DNA from: Shewanella hafniensis
GTDB taxonomy: Bacteria > Pseudomonadota > Gammaproteobacteria > Enterobacterales > Shewanellaceae
Reading direction: 5' to 3'
DNA length: 64,000 bases
Assembly (NCBI RefSeq): GCF_019655335.1
Contig: NZ_BPFD01000004.1
Location: 62,001-126,000 of the forward strand
Positions 17,841 through 26,800 of the stretch are shown piece after piece. The notes below the pieces were generated by a model that did not search any database, was not told the origin of the DNA, and was given only the letters and a program-made list of their open reading frames with translations. Every line of letters begins with the position of its first letter. Within the stretch, counting starts at the first letter, position 1. The translations under genes were made by a program, and so were the position numbers.

Positions 17841-18623
17841 ATGCAATTTAATACCTCAAATCTCGCCATTATTGTCGGTGGTAGCAGCGGCATAGGTTTC
17901 GAAACGGCGAAACAATTAGCCGAACAAGGCGTATCAGTGCTCATCGTCGGCAATCAGCAAGATAAACTCACCGCAGCCGTCGCTGCAATCAAACATGCCC
18001 ATCCAGCAGCCGAGTTACGCGTCGACGGTTTTCAAGCCAACCTTTACCAAGCTGCGGATGTTAATCGATTGACCGCACACATCAGCCAGCTTGAGCAAAA
18101 AGTCGGCTACCTCGTCAATGCAGCGGGTTATTTTAATCCCAAATCTTTTATCGACCACTCAGAGGCTGATTACGATCTCTACATGGCGTTAAATAAAGCC
18201 CTGTTCAGGATCACCCAAGCCGTGACCCACAAGATGATCGATGCGGGCGGCGGTAGTATAGTGAACATAGGTTCTATGTGGGCAAAACAAGCGGTTAAAG
18301 CCACGCCGTCATCGGCCTATTCCATGGCCAAAGCCGGATTACACGCATTAACCCAGCATTTAGCGATGGAACTGGCGGATAAGCATATTCGCGTCAACGC
18401 GGTTTCACCCGCCGTGGTCAATACGCCCATCTATAACGCTTTTATCCCAGAGGCAGAGCTAGACCAAGTGATTGAAAGCTTCAACACTTTTCACCCAATC
18501 GGTCGAGTCGGTACGCCGACAGATGTGGCAAACAGCATTTGTTTTCTTTTATCTGACGACGCCAGCTGGGTGACCGGCGCGATTTGGGATGTTGATGGCG
18601 GCGTGATGGCTGGACGCAACTAA
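17841..18623 (+). CDS. SDR family oxidoreductase
   Basis: 260 residues. Rossmann nucleotide site [18 protein letters not shown] at about residues 12-29, then NAAGYF, catalytic Ser (SIVNIGSMW), YSMAKAG (Tyr and Lys of the triad) and the closing [11 protein letters not shown]. It is an NAD(P)H-dependent short-chain dehydrogenase; the substrate is not predictable. The ATG has AGGAG seven bases upstream. It is divergent from the HxlR gene and followed about 100 bp downstream by a cupin gene, which suggests an inducible detoxification or carbonyl-handling group. Confidence 0.92.
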   Translation: MQFNTSNLAIIVGGSSGIGFETAKQLAEQGVSVLIVGNQQDKLTAAVAAIKHAHPAAELRVDGFQANLYQAADVNRLTAHISQLEQKVGYLVNAAGYFNPKSFIDHSEADYDLYMALNKALFRITQAVTHKMIDAGGGSIVNIGSMWAKQAVKATPSSAYSMAKAGLHALTQHLAMELADKHIRVNAVSPAVVNTPIYNAFIPEAELDQVIESFNTFHPIGRVGTPTDVANSICFLLSDDASWVTGAIWDVDGGVMAGRN

Positions 18624-18727
18624 TATTGCAGACAAAGCGAGTATGCTAATACACAGCTAACATCGCAGAGCGCAGTAAGACGCAACGAACACAGTAAACA
18701 ATCATAATTCTAAGTTAAGGTTAAATA

Positions 18728-19405
18728 ATGTCTAACACTATGCTCAATATGAACTTTAGCGAACGTGTCGTTATTGATACACAGCAGCAACCCTGGCTGC
18801 CAAGCCCTGCTCAAGGCGTTTGGCGCAAACCACTCGAGCGGGAGGCTAAAGAGTCTGGACACACCAGCAGCATAGTGAAATACGACGCGGGGTCGCAGTT
18901 TGCGACTCACAAGCATCCGCTAGGCGAGGAAATTTTTGTACTCGAAGGGGTATTTTCCGATGAAAACGGCGATTACCCAGCAGGCAGTTATCTTCGCCAT
19001 CCACCAGGGAGCCAACACGCGCCGTTTAGCCACGAAGGCTGCGTTATTTTAGTCAAACTCAATCAATTCGATCCGCGAGATCTTGATGTGGTCAAGATGA
19101 ACACTCTGCAGACAGAGTGGTTACAAGGCATAGGCGGCTTACAAGTGATGCCGCTACACGAATTCGAGCATGAACATACTGCGCTAGTGAAATGGCCTAA
19201 GGGTGAAACCTTTCAACCCCATCGGCATTTTGGCGGCGAAGAAATATTAGTGTTATCGGGCAAGTTTCAAGATGAGCAAGGGGAATATCCGCGCCACACT
19301 TGGATACGCAGTCCGCACATGAGCGGCCATTATCCTTTTGTCGAAGAGGAAACCATTATCTTAGTGAAAACAGGTCATTTGCCTGTTAGCGCGATTCAGC
19401 CCTAA
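18728..19405 (+). CDS. Double cupin protein (ChrR-like cupin)
   Basis: 225 residues made of two similar halves, each with a cupin metal motif: THKHPLGEEIFVLEG then DYPAGSYLRHPPGS in the first, PHRHFGGEEILVLSG then EYPRHTWIRSPHMSG in the second. This is the ChrR-like cupin (Cupin_7) type seen as anti-sigma factor domains and as stand-alone proteins; no zinc-finger anti-sigma N-terminus or sigma factor gene is present. Role is probably a metal-binding enzyme or stress protein. It follows the SDR gene on the same strand. Confidence 0.82.
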   Translation: MSNTMLNMNFSERVVIDTQQQPWLPSPAQGVWRKPLEREAKESGHTSSIVKYDAGSQFATHKHPLGEEIFVLEGVFSDENGDYPAGSYLRHPPGSQHAPFSHEGCVILVKLNQFDPRDLDVVKMNTLQTEWLQGIGGLQVMPLHEFEHEHTALVKWPKGETFQPHRHFGGEEILVLSGKFQDEQGEYPRHTWIRSPHMSGHYPFVEEETIILVKTGHLPVSAIQP

Positions 19406-19550
19406 GCCACAGCGAGCATAGTCTTAGGCAACGTAGGTTTCTACAAGCATAAATTACGTCTGCATAAGTTGCTGCGGCATACGTTTCAGCAACTTAATCT
19501 GCTGCTGAGTTCTCTGCAACTCAGCATCAGAATCATTGGCTAAGGTAACA

Positions 19551-21146
19551 TCACCCTTTGCCGTCGGTGAGTTTTTGCGCGAGTGCGGTGGCATTACGTG
19601 CCGTGATGCCATAAATCGACAGCTGCGGGTTAGCGCCAAGGCTGGTCGGAAAGATAGAACCGTCCATTACAGACAAGTTTTCTAAATAGTGCGACTGACC
19701 ATAACTGTTTACCATAGAAAGCTTTTCATCTTCGCCGAAGGGACAACCGCCCATCACATGCGCCGATGCAACGATAGTGCGCAGTGGCGCGAGTGACATC
19801 TGCGCAATGCTTTCTTTGGCGTCTTTCCACGAAGATAAGTAAGGCATACCATCACTGATCGGTAAGACTTTTAAGGCGCCCGCCGAGAATTGTAACTCCG
19901 CCATACTGGCAAAAGCGCGTCTCGCGGCCCGCCAAAAAGCATCGGTCAAGGGATAATCTAAGGTAAATCCCTTAGGCGTTAAGTGGACTTCACCGCCCTG
20001 ACTGTCGGGATGATAACCATCGCGGATTAAGGCAATAGTCACTTGCAACTGATTGAACTGCGCCATCAACTCGGCATGACTCGCGCCATATCCTAAAGTT
20101 TTAGAGGCGATTAAAATCGGGTGCACTGGCGGCACTTCGAGTTTATAGCCCAGCTCACCATCGGCGTCATTCTTCCACACAAATTCATCGGAATAGATAG
20201 ATTGCGGCGCGCCGCTATGGCCATTTATCGAATCGGCAAACACGCCACCGGATAACAAAGTCGGATGTAAAAAAGTGCGTTTACCCAAAAGCTTGTGGGG
20301 ATCTGGCACCTGCGAGCGTATCAAAATCGTCGGCGTATGGATAGCGCCCGCACTCAAAATATAATGTTTGGCCTTAAATAACAGCTCAACGTCAGTGGGT
20401 CGTAAATTCACATCTAGCGCCTGCGCCTTTAACGCAAAGACTTGACCATTATGGTGCTCAATTTTAGTCACTTTAGCGCGACTGATCAGCTGCGCGCCTT
20501 TCTCAAGTGCCGAGGGAATGGTGGTGACTAACATAGATTGCTTCGCATTGACCGGACAACCCATGCCGCAATAGCCAGTATTCCAACAGCCCGCCACATT
20601 GCGTTTAATCACTGTGTATTCCCAGCCAAGATTGATACAACCTTGCTTCAGGGCGGCATTATTACGGTTAGGCTCATAGTTCCATTCATGAATGTTGAGC
20701 CGCTGCTCCATCTGCTCGAACCAAGGGTCTAAGCTCTCGCGATTAAGCCCAGCAACCGACTTATGTTGCGCCCAAAAAGCTAGCGCCTCGGTCGGTGTGC
20801 GAATAGAAGTGGTCCAGTTAACTGTGGTTGAGCCACCGACTGCGCGGCCTTGAAAAATCCCAATCGCCTTGTCGGCGGTTTTCATCGCCGCAGCTTGTTG
20901 ATACAAGTTGGGGTAAGCGACTCGCTCTTCCATATTAAAATCGCTGGAGGATTTTAGCGGTCCCGCCTCAATCATGATCACGCTTAGCCCAGCTTGAGTA
21001 AGGATTTCGGCCGCCACACCGCCGCCAGCACCTGTACCGACAATAATCACATCGGCTTCAAACTGCTGGTTTGCTTGCAATTGGCTCGCATCAGTGTGCA
21101 ACCAACCAGAGTTTAAACCATTCACTATAGGATCTATGATTGCCAA
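19551..21146 (-). CDS. GMC family FAD-dependent oxidoreductase
   Basis: 531 residues from a TTG at 21146 with GGAG eight bases upstream. The FAD-binding motif is VGTGAGGGVAAEIL (about residues 36-49), then GRAVGGSTTVNWT (GMC signature 1), SAGAIHTPTILIRS (signature 2), and the C-terminal FAD block SVMDGSIFPTSLGANPQL. GMC enzymes oxidise alcohols or sugars. CNTGYCGMGC-type cysteines near residue 190 are seen in membrane-type GMC dehydrogenases and cholesterol-oxidase-like members. The small Tat-type gene upstream is its likely partner. In the next frame after the stop, 34 more codons look coding (see findings). Confidence 0.9.
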   Translation of the reverse strand: MAIIDPIVNGLNSGWLHTDASQLQANQQFEADVIIVGTGAGGGVAAEILTQAGLSVIMIEAGPLKSSSDFNMEERVAYPNLYQQAAAMKTADKAIGIFQGRAVGGSTTVNWTTSIRTPTEALAFWAQHKSVAGLNRESLDPWFEQMEQRLNIHEWNYEPNRNNAALKQGCINLGWEYTVIKRNVAGCWNTGYCGMGCPVNAKQSMLVTTIPSALEKGAQLISRAKVTKIEHHNGQVFALKAQALDVNLRPTDVELLFKAKHYILSAGAIHTPTILIRSQVPDPHKLLGKRTFLHPTLLSGGVFADSINGHSGAPQSIYSDEFVWKNDADGELGYKLEVPPVHPILIASKTLGYGASHAELMAQFNQLQVTIALIRDGYHPDSQGGEVHLTPKGFTLDYPLTDAFWRAARRAFASMAELQFSAGALKVLPISDGMPYLSSWKDAKESIAQMSLAPLRTIVASAHVMGGCPFGEDEKLSMVNSYGQSHYLENLSVMDGSIFPTSLGANPQLSIYGITARNATALAQKLTDGKG

Positions 21147-21215
21147 CTTGAGTGCTCCACTGTCGCGGGTAAGATGCTTATTATTGGGCGTTTGATTCGG
21201 TTACAAACGGGCGAG

Positions 21216-21722
21216 CTAGTTGAACAGTTCAGGTTTGGCATAATGCAGGCGACTCCAGTGTTCAGGGCAAGCGTAGTAACTGGCCATCACTAATTCCCGC
21301 AACCCGAGATAAGCCGTTTGTAATAGCGCAAAATAACTGTGGCGCCAGGTTTCTAGCATGTCGGTTAACTCGGCGGGAGAGCGCATCAATAACGGTGTCA
21401 TACTTGAGGTCAGTACGAGTAAGCCGAGGCGATTTTCGAGCATATCGAGCAGTTCAAATAACTCGGTCTGCTGCTCATCGGGCAACACAGTAATTGACTG
21501 TTTGATCGCATCTAAAGTGCGATTTTGCGCCGCGAGCTTGTGGGTTGCCACATCGGGTAAGGCCCCGTCGAGCATCACTGGTAAAAGCACGCTAAACAAC
21601 AAGCGATAATCTTTGCCTTCGCTGTCCTCGGGCAAACTAAACTCAGGAGAATAAAGATTGACCCCTAAGGCTAACGCCGCCGTACCGGCAAACGCGCCCA
21701 TCAAAAAGGTTCGTCGCTTCAT
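21216..21722 (-). CDS. Tat-signal small subunit paired with the GMC oxidoreductase
   Basis: 168 residues. The N-terminus MKRRTFLMGAFAGTAALALG has a twin-arginine-like motif and a hydrophobic h-region, so export or membrane anchoring is likely. The rest is helical, with no Cys pair or heme motif. Small subunits of this size and placement accompany GMC dehydrogenases (gluconate 2-dehydrogenase subunit 3-like). AGGAG lies six bases before the ATG, and the GMC gene follows 69 bp downstream on the same strand, so they are probably one operon. The family call rests on context as much as sequence. Confidence 0.7.
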   Translation of the reverse strand: MKRRTFLMGAFAGTAALALGVNLYSPEFSLPEDSEGKDYRLLFSVLLPVMLDGALPDVATHKLAAQNRTLDAIKQSITVLPDEQQTELFELLDMLENRLGLLVLTSSMTPLLMRSPAELTDMLETWRHSYFALLQTAYLGLRELVMASYYACPEHWSRLHYAKPELFN

Positions 21723-21811
21723 CTCTATCTCCTAAATATCAATCTAAATATCAATCTAAATGTCGGCCTAAATATCAGCATAAAAAACAATTGTGCTACA
21801 CTGCCCACGAG

Positions 21812-21871
21812 TTTATATCCAAGCGACCTCAAAATAAGAATTTCAGCATTTTGAAGTCGCTTGGATATAAA
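21812..21871. repeat. 60-bp inverted repeat between divergent genes
   Basis: TTTATATCCAAGCGACCTC at the left and its complement at the right form two 24-base arms (21812-21835 and 21848-21871) with one mismatch and a 12-base loop. There is no T-run on either side, so it is not an ordinary terminator. It stands upstream of yheT and of the small Tat subunit. Related words (ATCCAAGCGACTTC) are, from memory, found elsewhere in Shewanella genomes, so a REP or MITE-like element is likely. Confidence 0.5.
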
Positions 21872-21922
21872 TTAAACACACGTTTTAATTTTCAGCAATA
21901 GCCGATACCAAGATAAACACCC

Positions 21923-22966
21923 ATGCCAAATTCCTTTATGCCGCCTTGGTGGGCCAAGAGTCCCCATGTACAAACGATTTTACCCGTATTCACTAAAGTG
22001 GCCAAACCAGCATTACAGCGGCAGCGCTTAGAGTTGCCCGATGGCGATTTTGTCGATTTAGATTGGCAGGATTTTCCGCAGTCTGGCAAACCGATCGTGG
22101 TGATCATCCACGGCTTAGAAGGAAGTGCTCAGTCCCATTATGCGCGGCGGATACTGCAAGCCTGTAAAGAACAGCAACTCGCAGCCGTCGTGCACCATCA
22201 CAGAAGTTGCTCGGGTGAGGCCAATCGCCTCGCGCGCAGTTATCACAGTGGTGACACGGACGATTTACAGTTTAGTCTATCGACACTGAAAAGCGCGTAT
22301 CCGCAATCGCCCTTATTAGCCGTAGGTTACAGCTTAGGCGGCAATGTGCTGACTAAGTATCAGGGCGAATATCAGGATGACAGTTTATTAGCTCGCGCAG
22401 TGGTTGTCTCGGCGCCGCTGCAATTGTCCGCCTGCGCAAAACGTTTAGAAAATGGTTTTTCGAAAGTATATCAAAGCTATTTAATCAAACAGTTGCAACA
22501 GAAAATCAGCCATAAGCTGAACGATCCCGACTTAGCCATCTCTATGCCGCTGAGCCAGTTGCAGGTCGACCGTTTAAATACCTTCTATGATTTTGACGAT
22601 AAAGTCACAGCGCCATTGCACGGCTTTGACGGCGTCGACGATTACTATACGCGTGCCAGTGGTTTACCCTTTGTCAGCCGCATTACTAAACCGACGCTTA
22701 TCATCCATGCCAAGGACGATCCCTTTATGACCGATGAAGTGATCCCCCAGCAAAACCAATTATCGGGTTATGTAGAATACGAACTGCATCCCTATGGCGG
22801 TCATGTTGGCTTTATCGAGGGCGGTACACCTTGGAAACCGCGCTTCTATCTTGAGCGACGGATTTTACACTTTTTACTCGGCGATCAAAGTGTTGACCCA
22901 CTTAGCGTAGACCCTATCAACGGCGACAATATTCCCCAAGGAAGCACCGATGCTCATTCCCTATGA
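21923..22966 (+). CDS. yheT: YheT-type alpha/beta hydrolase
   Basis: 347 residues. The hydrolase fold is marked by IVVIIHGLEGSAQSHYARR (about residues 57-75), the nucleophile elbow GYSLGGNVLTKY with Ser at about residue 142, and DDPFM and GGHVGF for the Asp and His of the triad. The N-terminal PPWWAKSPHVQTILPVF is characteristic of the YheT/ABHD1-3 family. Family members may act on lipids or acetylated substrates, and the substrate in bacteria is unknown to me. It overlaps yheU by 17 bp, and prkB follows, as in E. coli. Confidence 0.92.
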   Translation: MPNSFMPPWWAKSPHVQTILPVFTKVAKPALQRQRLELPDGDFVDLDWQDFPQSGKPIVVIIHGLEGSAQSHYARRILQACKEQQLAAVVHHHRSCSGEANRLARSYHSGDTDDLQFSLSTLKSAYPQSPLLAVGYSLGGNVLTKYQGEYQDDSLLARAVVVSAPLQLSACAKRLENGFSKVYQSYLIKQLQQKISHKLNDPDLAISMPLSQLQVDRLNTFYDFDDKVTAPLHGFDGVDDYYTRASGLPFVSRITKPTLIIHAKDDPFMTDEVIPQQNQLSGYVEYELHPYGGHVGFIEGGTPWKPRFYLERRILHFLLGDQSVDPLSVDPINGDNIPQGSTDAHSL

Positions 22967-23195
22967 AACCCTGTTACAACTCCCGCAGGAAACGCTGGCC
23001 AATTTGATCCGCGAATATCTCTTCGGTCAAGTGGAGGATGGCAGCTTTGCCAGTCTCGATGAGCAGGAACTGGCGCAGGCGATAGTCCAATGTCAACAAG
23101 CACTTAAACAAGGTAAGCTGAAATTAGAGTACAGTGAAGACGATGAGTCCTTCGCGATACGCTCGACAGATCAAATAGCACAGCAGCAAGATTGA
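22950..23195 (+). CDS. yheU: YheU family protein
   Basis: 81 residues with AAGGAAG before the ATG, starting inside the yheT coding end. It begins MLIPYETLLQLPQETLANLI, the characteristic family N-terminus (UPF0270), and is acidic and helical. Function is unknown. Its fixed position between yheT and prkB supports the call. Confidence 0.88.
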   Translation: MLIPYETLLQLPQETLANLIREYLFGQVEDGSFASLDEQELAQAIVQCQQALKQGKLKLEYSEDDESFAIRSTDQIAQQQD

Positions 23196-23285
23196 CCAGT
23201 CCTACCTCTGTACCGTATAAATAGTACTCGCGTTTTTATCGCTTCCCCATAAGCGGCTCTTTTGGTTCCTAGCTAGGTAGAAAAA

Positions 23286-24173
23286 ATGTCAGCAAAACAT
23301 CCCATTATTGCAGTTACAGGCTCATCAGGCGCGGGAACGACCACGACTACCACCGCCTTTAGCCATATTTTTCGCCAATTAGGGATCAATGCTGCCTTTG
23401 TCGAAGGCGACAGCTTTCATCATTTTACCCGCGCCGAAATGGAAGTGATGATCCGCAAATCTCAAGCTGAAAACCGCAACCTCAGCTATTTTGGCCCAGA
23501 GGCCAATAACTTTGCCCGCTTGGAACAATGCTTTCGAGATTACAGCGCCACAGGCCAAGGCGAAACCCGCAGCTATTTACACACCTTCGATGAGGCAGTG
23601 CCTTTTAACCAGATGCCCGGCACTTTTACCCAATGGCGCCCGCTACCTGAAAATACCGACATACTCTACTACGAAGGCCTGCATGGCGGCGTGGTTACCG
23701 GGGATGCCAATGTCGCCCAGCATGTGGACTTGCTGATCGGCATGGTACCGATAGTCAACTTAGAATGGATCCAAAAAATTATCCGTGACACATCGGAGCG
23801 CGGCCACAGCCGTGAAAAAGTCATGGGCTCGATTGTGCGCAGTATGGATGACTATATTAAGCACATGACGCCACAGTTCTCCCGCACTCACATTAACTTT
23901 CAGCGAGTGCCAACGGTCGATACTTCTAACCCCTTTAGCGCCAAAGATATTCCGAGCTTAGACGAGAGCTTTGTAGTGATCCGCTTTCGCGGCATCAATA
24001 ACGTCGACTTCCCCTATTACCTCAATATGATCCAAGGTTCATTTATGTCACGGGTCAACACCTTAGTCGTGCCCGGCGGTAAAATGTCGCTGGCGATGGA
24101 GCTTATCCTCACGCCTTTGATTAAAGATTTGATGGAAAAACGCCAGCAACTCAATACTCCAGAAGCGAACTAA
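23286..24173 (+). CDS. prkB: PrkB, phosphoribulokinase-like kinase
   Basis: 295 residues. The P-loop is GSSGAGTTTTTTAF (about residues 12-25), with FVEGDSFHHF, YFGPEANNF and YYEGLHGG blocks as in the E. coli PrkB family. It resembles phosphoribulokinase of the Calvin cycle, but no RuBisCO gene is in view and these proteins in gammaproteobacteria are orphan kinases of unknown substrate. It lies 90 bp downstream of yheU. A T8 tract about 60 bp after the stop may help termination. Confidence 0.92.
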   Translation: MSAKHPIIAVTGSSGAGTTTTTTAFSHIFRQLGINAAFVEGDSFHHFTRAEMEVMIRKSQAENRNLSYFGPEANNFARLEQCFRDYSATGQGETRSYLHTFDEAVPFNQMPGTFTQWRPLPENTDILYYEGLHGGVVTGDANVAQHVDLLIGMVPIVNLEWIQKIIRDTSERGHSREKVMGSIVRSMDDYIKHMTPQFSRTHINFQRVPTVDTSNPFSAKDIPSLDESFVVIRFRGINNVDFPYYLNMIQGSFMSRVNTLVVPGGKMSLAMELILTPLIKDLMEKRQQLNTPEAN

Positions 24174-24321
24174 ACCCTAGCGGATTGGGGCGGGTTTGAC
24201 TAAAGGCTAAGGAAATAAAGTCTTTTTTTTGCAATAGATTAAGTTTGATTTAAGCCATTAGCGCTAATCTTGTCGACATCGGGATTTCAGGCGAAAGAAC
24301 GATAGTTGGCATACTCTTGGG

Positions 24322-24640
24322 AGTTAATTCCCCCATCTTGATCTGTTGATTCCCTCGAGTATGTCAGCAACCTCTTATGAACAGTTAATTCCACATCCAT
24401 GCTTGACCTGTTGATTACCTTAAGTATGTCAGCAAACTTCTCTTAAACTCTAAATCTTCAGAGTTAATTCCACATCCATGCTTGATCTGTTGATTACCTT
24501 AAGTATGTCAGCAACCTTATCTTAAACTCTAAAGCTTCAGAGTTAATTCCGCATCCATGCTTGATCTGTTGATTCCCTCGGGTATGTCAGCAACCTCTTA
24601 ATAAACAGTTAACTCCATACCTGTATTTGAGTCAGCCTGT
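24322..24640. repeat. Tandem-repeat array (units of 61, 79, 79 and 66 bp plus a partial)
   Basis: Units begin AGTTAATTCC at 24322, 24383, 24462 and 24541, and a degenerate fifth begins AGTTAACTCC at 24607. Each carries CTTGATCTGTTGATT and GTATGTCAGCAA. Units 2 and 3 are near-identical 79-mers; units 1 and 4 share CCCTCG and CCTCTTA variants and are shorter. The period is not a multiple of three and the spacers are not unique, so it is neither coding nor CRISPR. It fills the gap between the convergent prkB and GNAT genes. Confidence 0.75.
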
Positions 24641-24643
24641 ATT

Positions 24644-25156
24644 TTAAACTGATTTTCTGCGTACGAGATTCTTGTACATCACCCTGCACTCTAAGGCTAT
24701 GCCTCTAGGCGAGCAGTAGATCGATTCCTCTTCTAAACCTTCACCACCAAAACCACAGTGGCGATAGAAATCCACCGCATTCAAAGTCGATTCCAACCTC
24801 AGCTGAGCAATGCCCTGATTAAAAGCCATGGTTTCAATAAATTGCAGTAGCGCTTTACCGACCCCAAGCCCCATAGCATCGGGGGAAACAAACAGCGCCT
24901 CTATCTGGGCATAGGGTTCATCCAACATAGCAGTGCCAACCACAGTCTTAAGCGCCAACTCGTCAGAGGACAACTCTGCCACATAAAAATGTGCATCGAC
25001 GATACGACTAAATTGCTCGGTCAGTTCGCCTTCGGTCCAAATAATCAGATCGCCCACATCATAAAATCCGGCGCAGCCTTTATTGATGGCTGCATTGCGG
25101 ATATCCCAGCAGGCCTGAGCATCCGCTTTCGTTGCTTTTCGTATAGTTATCATCAT
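24644..25156 (-). CDS. GNAT family N-acetyltransferase
   Basis: 170 residues. The acetyl-CoA site is in LFVSPDAMGLGVGKALLQFIE (about residues 90-110), preceded by VVGTAMLDEPYAQIEALFV and followed by LRLESTLNAVDFYRHCGFGG, the classical GNAT motif A/B arrangement. The substrate is not predictable. It begins with two Met codons (MMITIRKA). Its 3' end abuts the tandem-repeat array. About 175 bp upstream lies pepB on the same strand, with its own terminator between. Confidence 0.88.
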   Translation of the reverse strand: MMITIRKATKADAQACWDIRNAAINKGCAGFYDVGDLIIWTEGELTEQFSRIVDAHFYVAELSSDELALKTVVGTAMLDEPYAQIEALFVSPDAMGLGVGKALLQFIETMAFNQGIAQLRLESTLNAVDFYRHCGFGGEGLEEESIYCSPRGIALECRVMYKNLVRRKSV

Positions 25157-25239
25157 GTTTACCGATTAAAAACGCTCAGCCATAACATGCCATGAAGCCG
25201 CTGAAACGCCAAGTAAACTATTGGCCTAATCTTTCAACC

Positions 25240-25266
25240 AATAAAAAACCGCCCGTAGGCGATTTT
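25240..25266 (-). terminator. Terminator of pepB
   Basis: AAAACCGCC (25245-25253) and GGCGATTTT (25258-25266) form a stem with CGTA loop (one G-T pair); read leftward it ends in a T-run. Confidence 0.8.
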
Positions 25267-25330
25267 AATCCAGTCTGCAGAACCTTAATGGATCTTAGCT
25301 AACTTATCTGATTTAGTCTTAGCGCTAGGC

Positions 25331-26623
25331 TTAGCCTTTAATCAATTCACTAATAGTCAATACGCCGTGGGTCGTTGCACCCGCGCCCCACATAGCAGAA
25401 GCAGAATCTTCAAAGGCGCCCGCTAAATCAACGTGTAACCATTTAGCTTCGGGTGACACGAAACGCCATAAGAAACCGGCAGCATTAGAAGCCCCACCGG
25501 CACCGCCGCCTTTCATTGCGCGGCTGTTGGCTGTGTCAGCATAGGCTGATGGACACATTTCTTTGTGCCAAGGATCCAGCGGCAGCGGCCATACACGCTC
25601 GGCAACACTCGTGGCTTTTTGCTGGGCCAGTTGCAACACATCAGTCTGTGGCGAGAAAATCGCGTTGTAGTTAGAACCCACTGCCATCACTGCGGCGCCT
25701 GTAAGGGTCGCTGCATCGATAATAAAAGGTGCGCCTGTCGCAGAAGCAGCTTGCAGACCATCGGCCAACACTAAGCGCCCTTCCGCATCTGTGTTAACCA
25801 CTTCAACTGTTACACCATTTTTGTAGGTCAGAATATCACCTAACTTATAAGCACGGCCACTGATCAAGTTTTCAGCACAACATAAGAAGAGCTTAACGCG
25901 TTTGTTTAGGCCAGATTTGATTGCTAAACCGAGCGCGGCAGTCACAGTCGCCGCGCCGCCCATGTCGCATTTCATACCTAACATACCTTCAGAGGCTTTG
26001 ATGCTGTAACCGCCAGAATCAAAAGTTATCCCTTTACCCACAAGCGCCACAGACACAGGTGCATCGGCGGCTAATGGGTTGAAGTCTAACTCTAACATTG
26101 CTGGTGGACGCTCACTGCCGCGGCCCACTGCATGGATACCAATCCACTGTTCTTCCAGCAGCGCTTCGCCTTCGATAATCCGATAGCTCACTTTGTCACC
26201 GCCAACGTCAGCCAACCATTTCGCCGCTTGTTGGGCAAGCTTCACTGGTGATAGGTTTTCAGGCGTATCGTTGATCAGTTGACGGGCAAAAGTTGCCACA
26301 TCGAGTCTGCGCTGCAATTCAGCTTGTACAGCTTCCTCACCACACCAATGGATTTGATAACCAGGTTTTGCCGTCGCGAAACCTTGGGCAAACCCCCACT
26401 GGCTATTGAGATCCCAAAACTGCCCAGCTAATTCCACACTGCTAATGCCTTGGCTGCGCAGTTTACGGGCCGCCATTTGAATTTGGCGTAGCTCATCGCC
26501 ACCTGCTAAATGAATTTGCGCACCGTCGGCAGTATAAGTCACATCAGCCTTGCCCCAGTGGGCGGCTGGTGCTTCTTTGGTTAATTGCACTTTCATTAAT
26601 TCTGTTACTTTTAGTTCACTCAT
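25331..26623 (-). CDS. pepB: Peptidase B (PepB), M17 leucyl aminopeptidase family
   Basis: 430 residues. The C-terminal catalytic domain has the M17 metal and signature blocks GKGITFDSGGYSIKAS (Lys and Asp), SDMGG-type KCDMGGAA, NTDAEGRLVLADGL (signature, about residues 277-290) and AATLTGAAV. The N-terminal domain is short, as in E. coli PepB rather than PepA, and HAVGRGSERPP is a PepB-like block. It releases N-terminal residues from peptides in the cytosol with two divalent metals. It is divergent from sfsA and monocistronic, with a terminator just past the stop. Confidence 0.93.
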   Translation of the reverse strand: MSELKVTELMKVQLTKEAPAAHWGKADVTYTADGAQIHLAGGDELRQIQMAARKLRSQGISSVELAGQFWDLNSQWGFAQGFATAKPGYQIHWCGEEAVQAELQRRLDVATFARQLINDTPENLSPVKLAQQAAKWLADVGGDKVSYRIIEGEALLEEQWIGIHAVGRGSERPPAMLELDFNPLAADAPVSVALVGKGITFDSGGYSIKASEGMLGMKCDMGGAATVTAALGLAIKSGLNKRVKLFLCCAENLISGRAYKLGDILTYKNGVTVEVVNTDAEGRLVLADGLQAASATGAPFIIDAATLTGAAVMAVGSNYNAIFSPQTDVLQLAQQKATSVAERVWPLPLDPWHKEMCPSAYADTANSRAMKGGGAGGASNAAGFLWRFVSPEAKWLHVDLAGAFEDSASAMWGAGATTHGVLTISELIKG

Positions 26624-26800
26624 TAGGGATCCTTATTTTTCGATTCGTTTTAGAACAATCAGAACAAACTTTATGGCGGCAGTTTACTGCTAGCAGGCGA
26701 TGACGCAAAGCGATTGGCTGAAGTTACTCAGGTAAAATCTGTAAACATTTGCGAAATTTGCTAGGCTTTGCGGCCTAGAACAGCCGATATAGGTCTACCG

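Noticed and set aside
23286..24173. prkB as part of a Calvin cycle
   Set aside because: No RuBisCO or other cycle genes are seen; this orphan PrkB family is normal next to yheTU in gammaproteobacteria.
24322..24640. Repeat array considered as a CRISPR
   Set aside because: Repeated part is about 60-79 bp, there are no unique spacers of constant length, and no cas genes are present.
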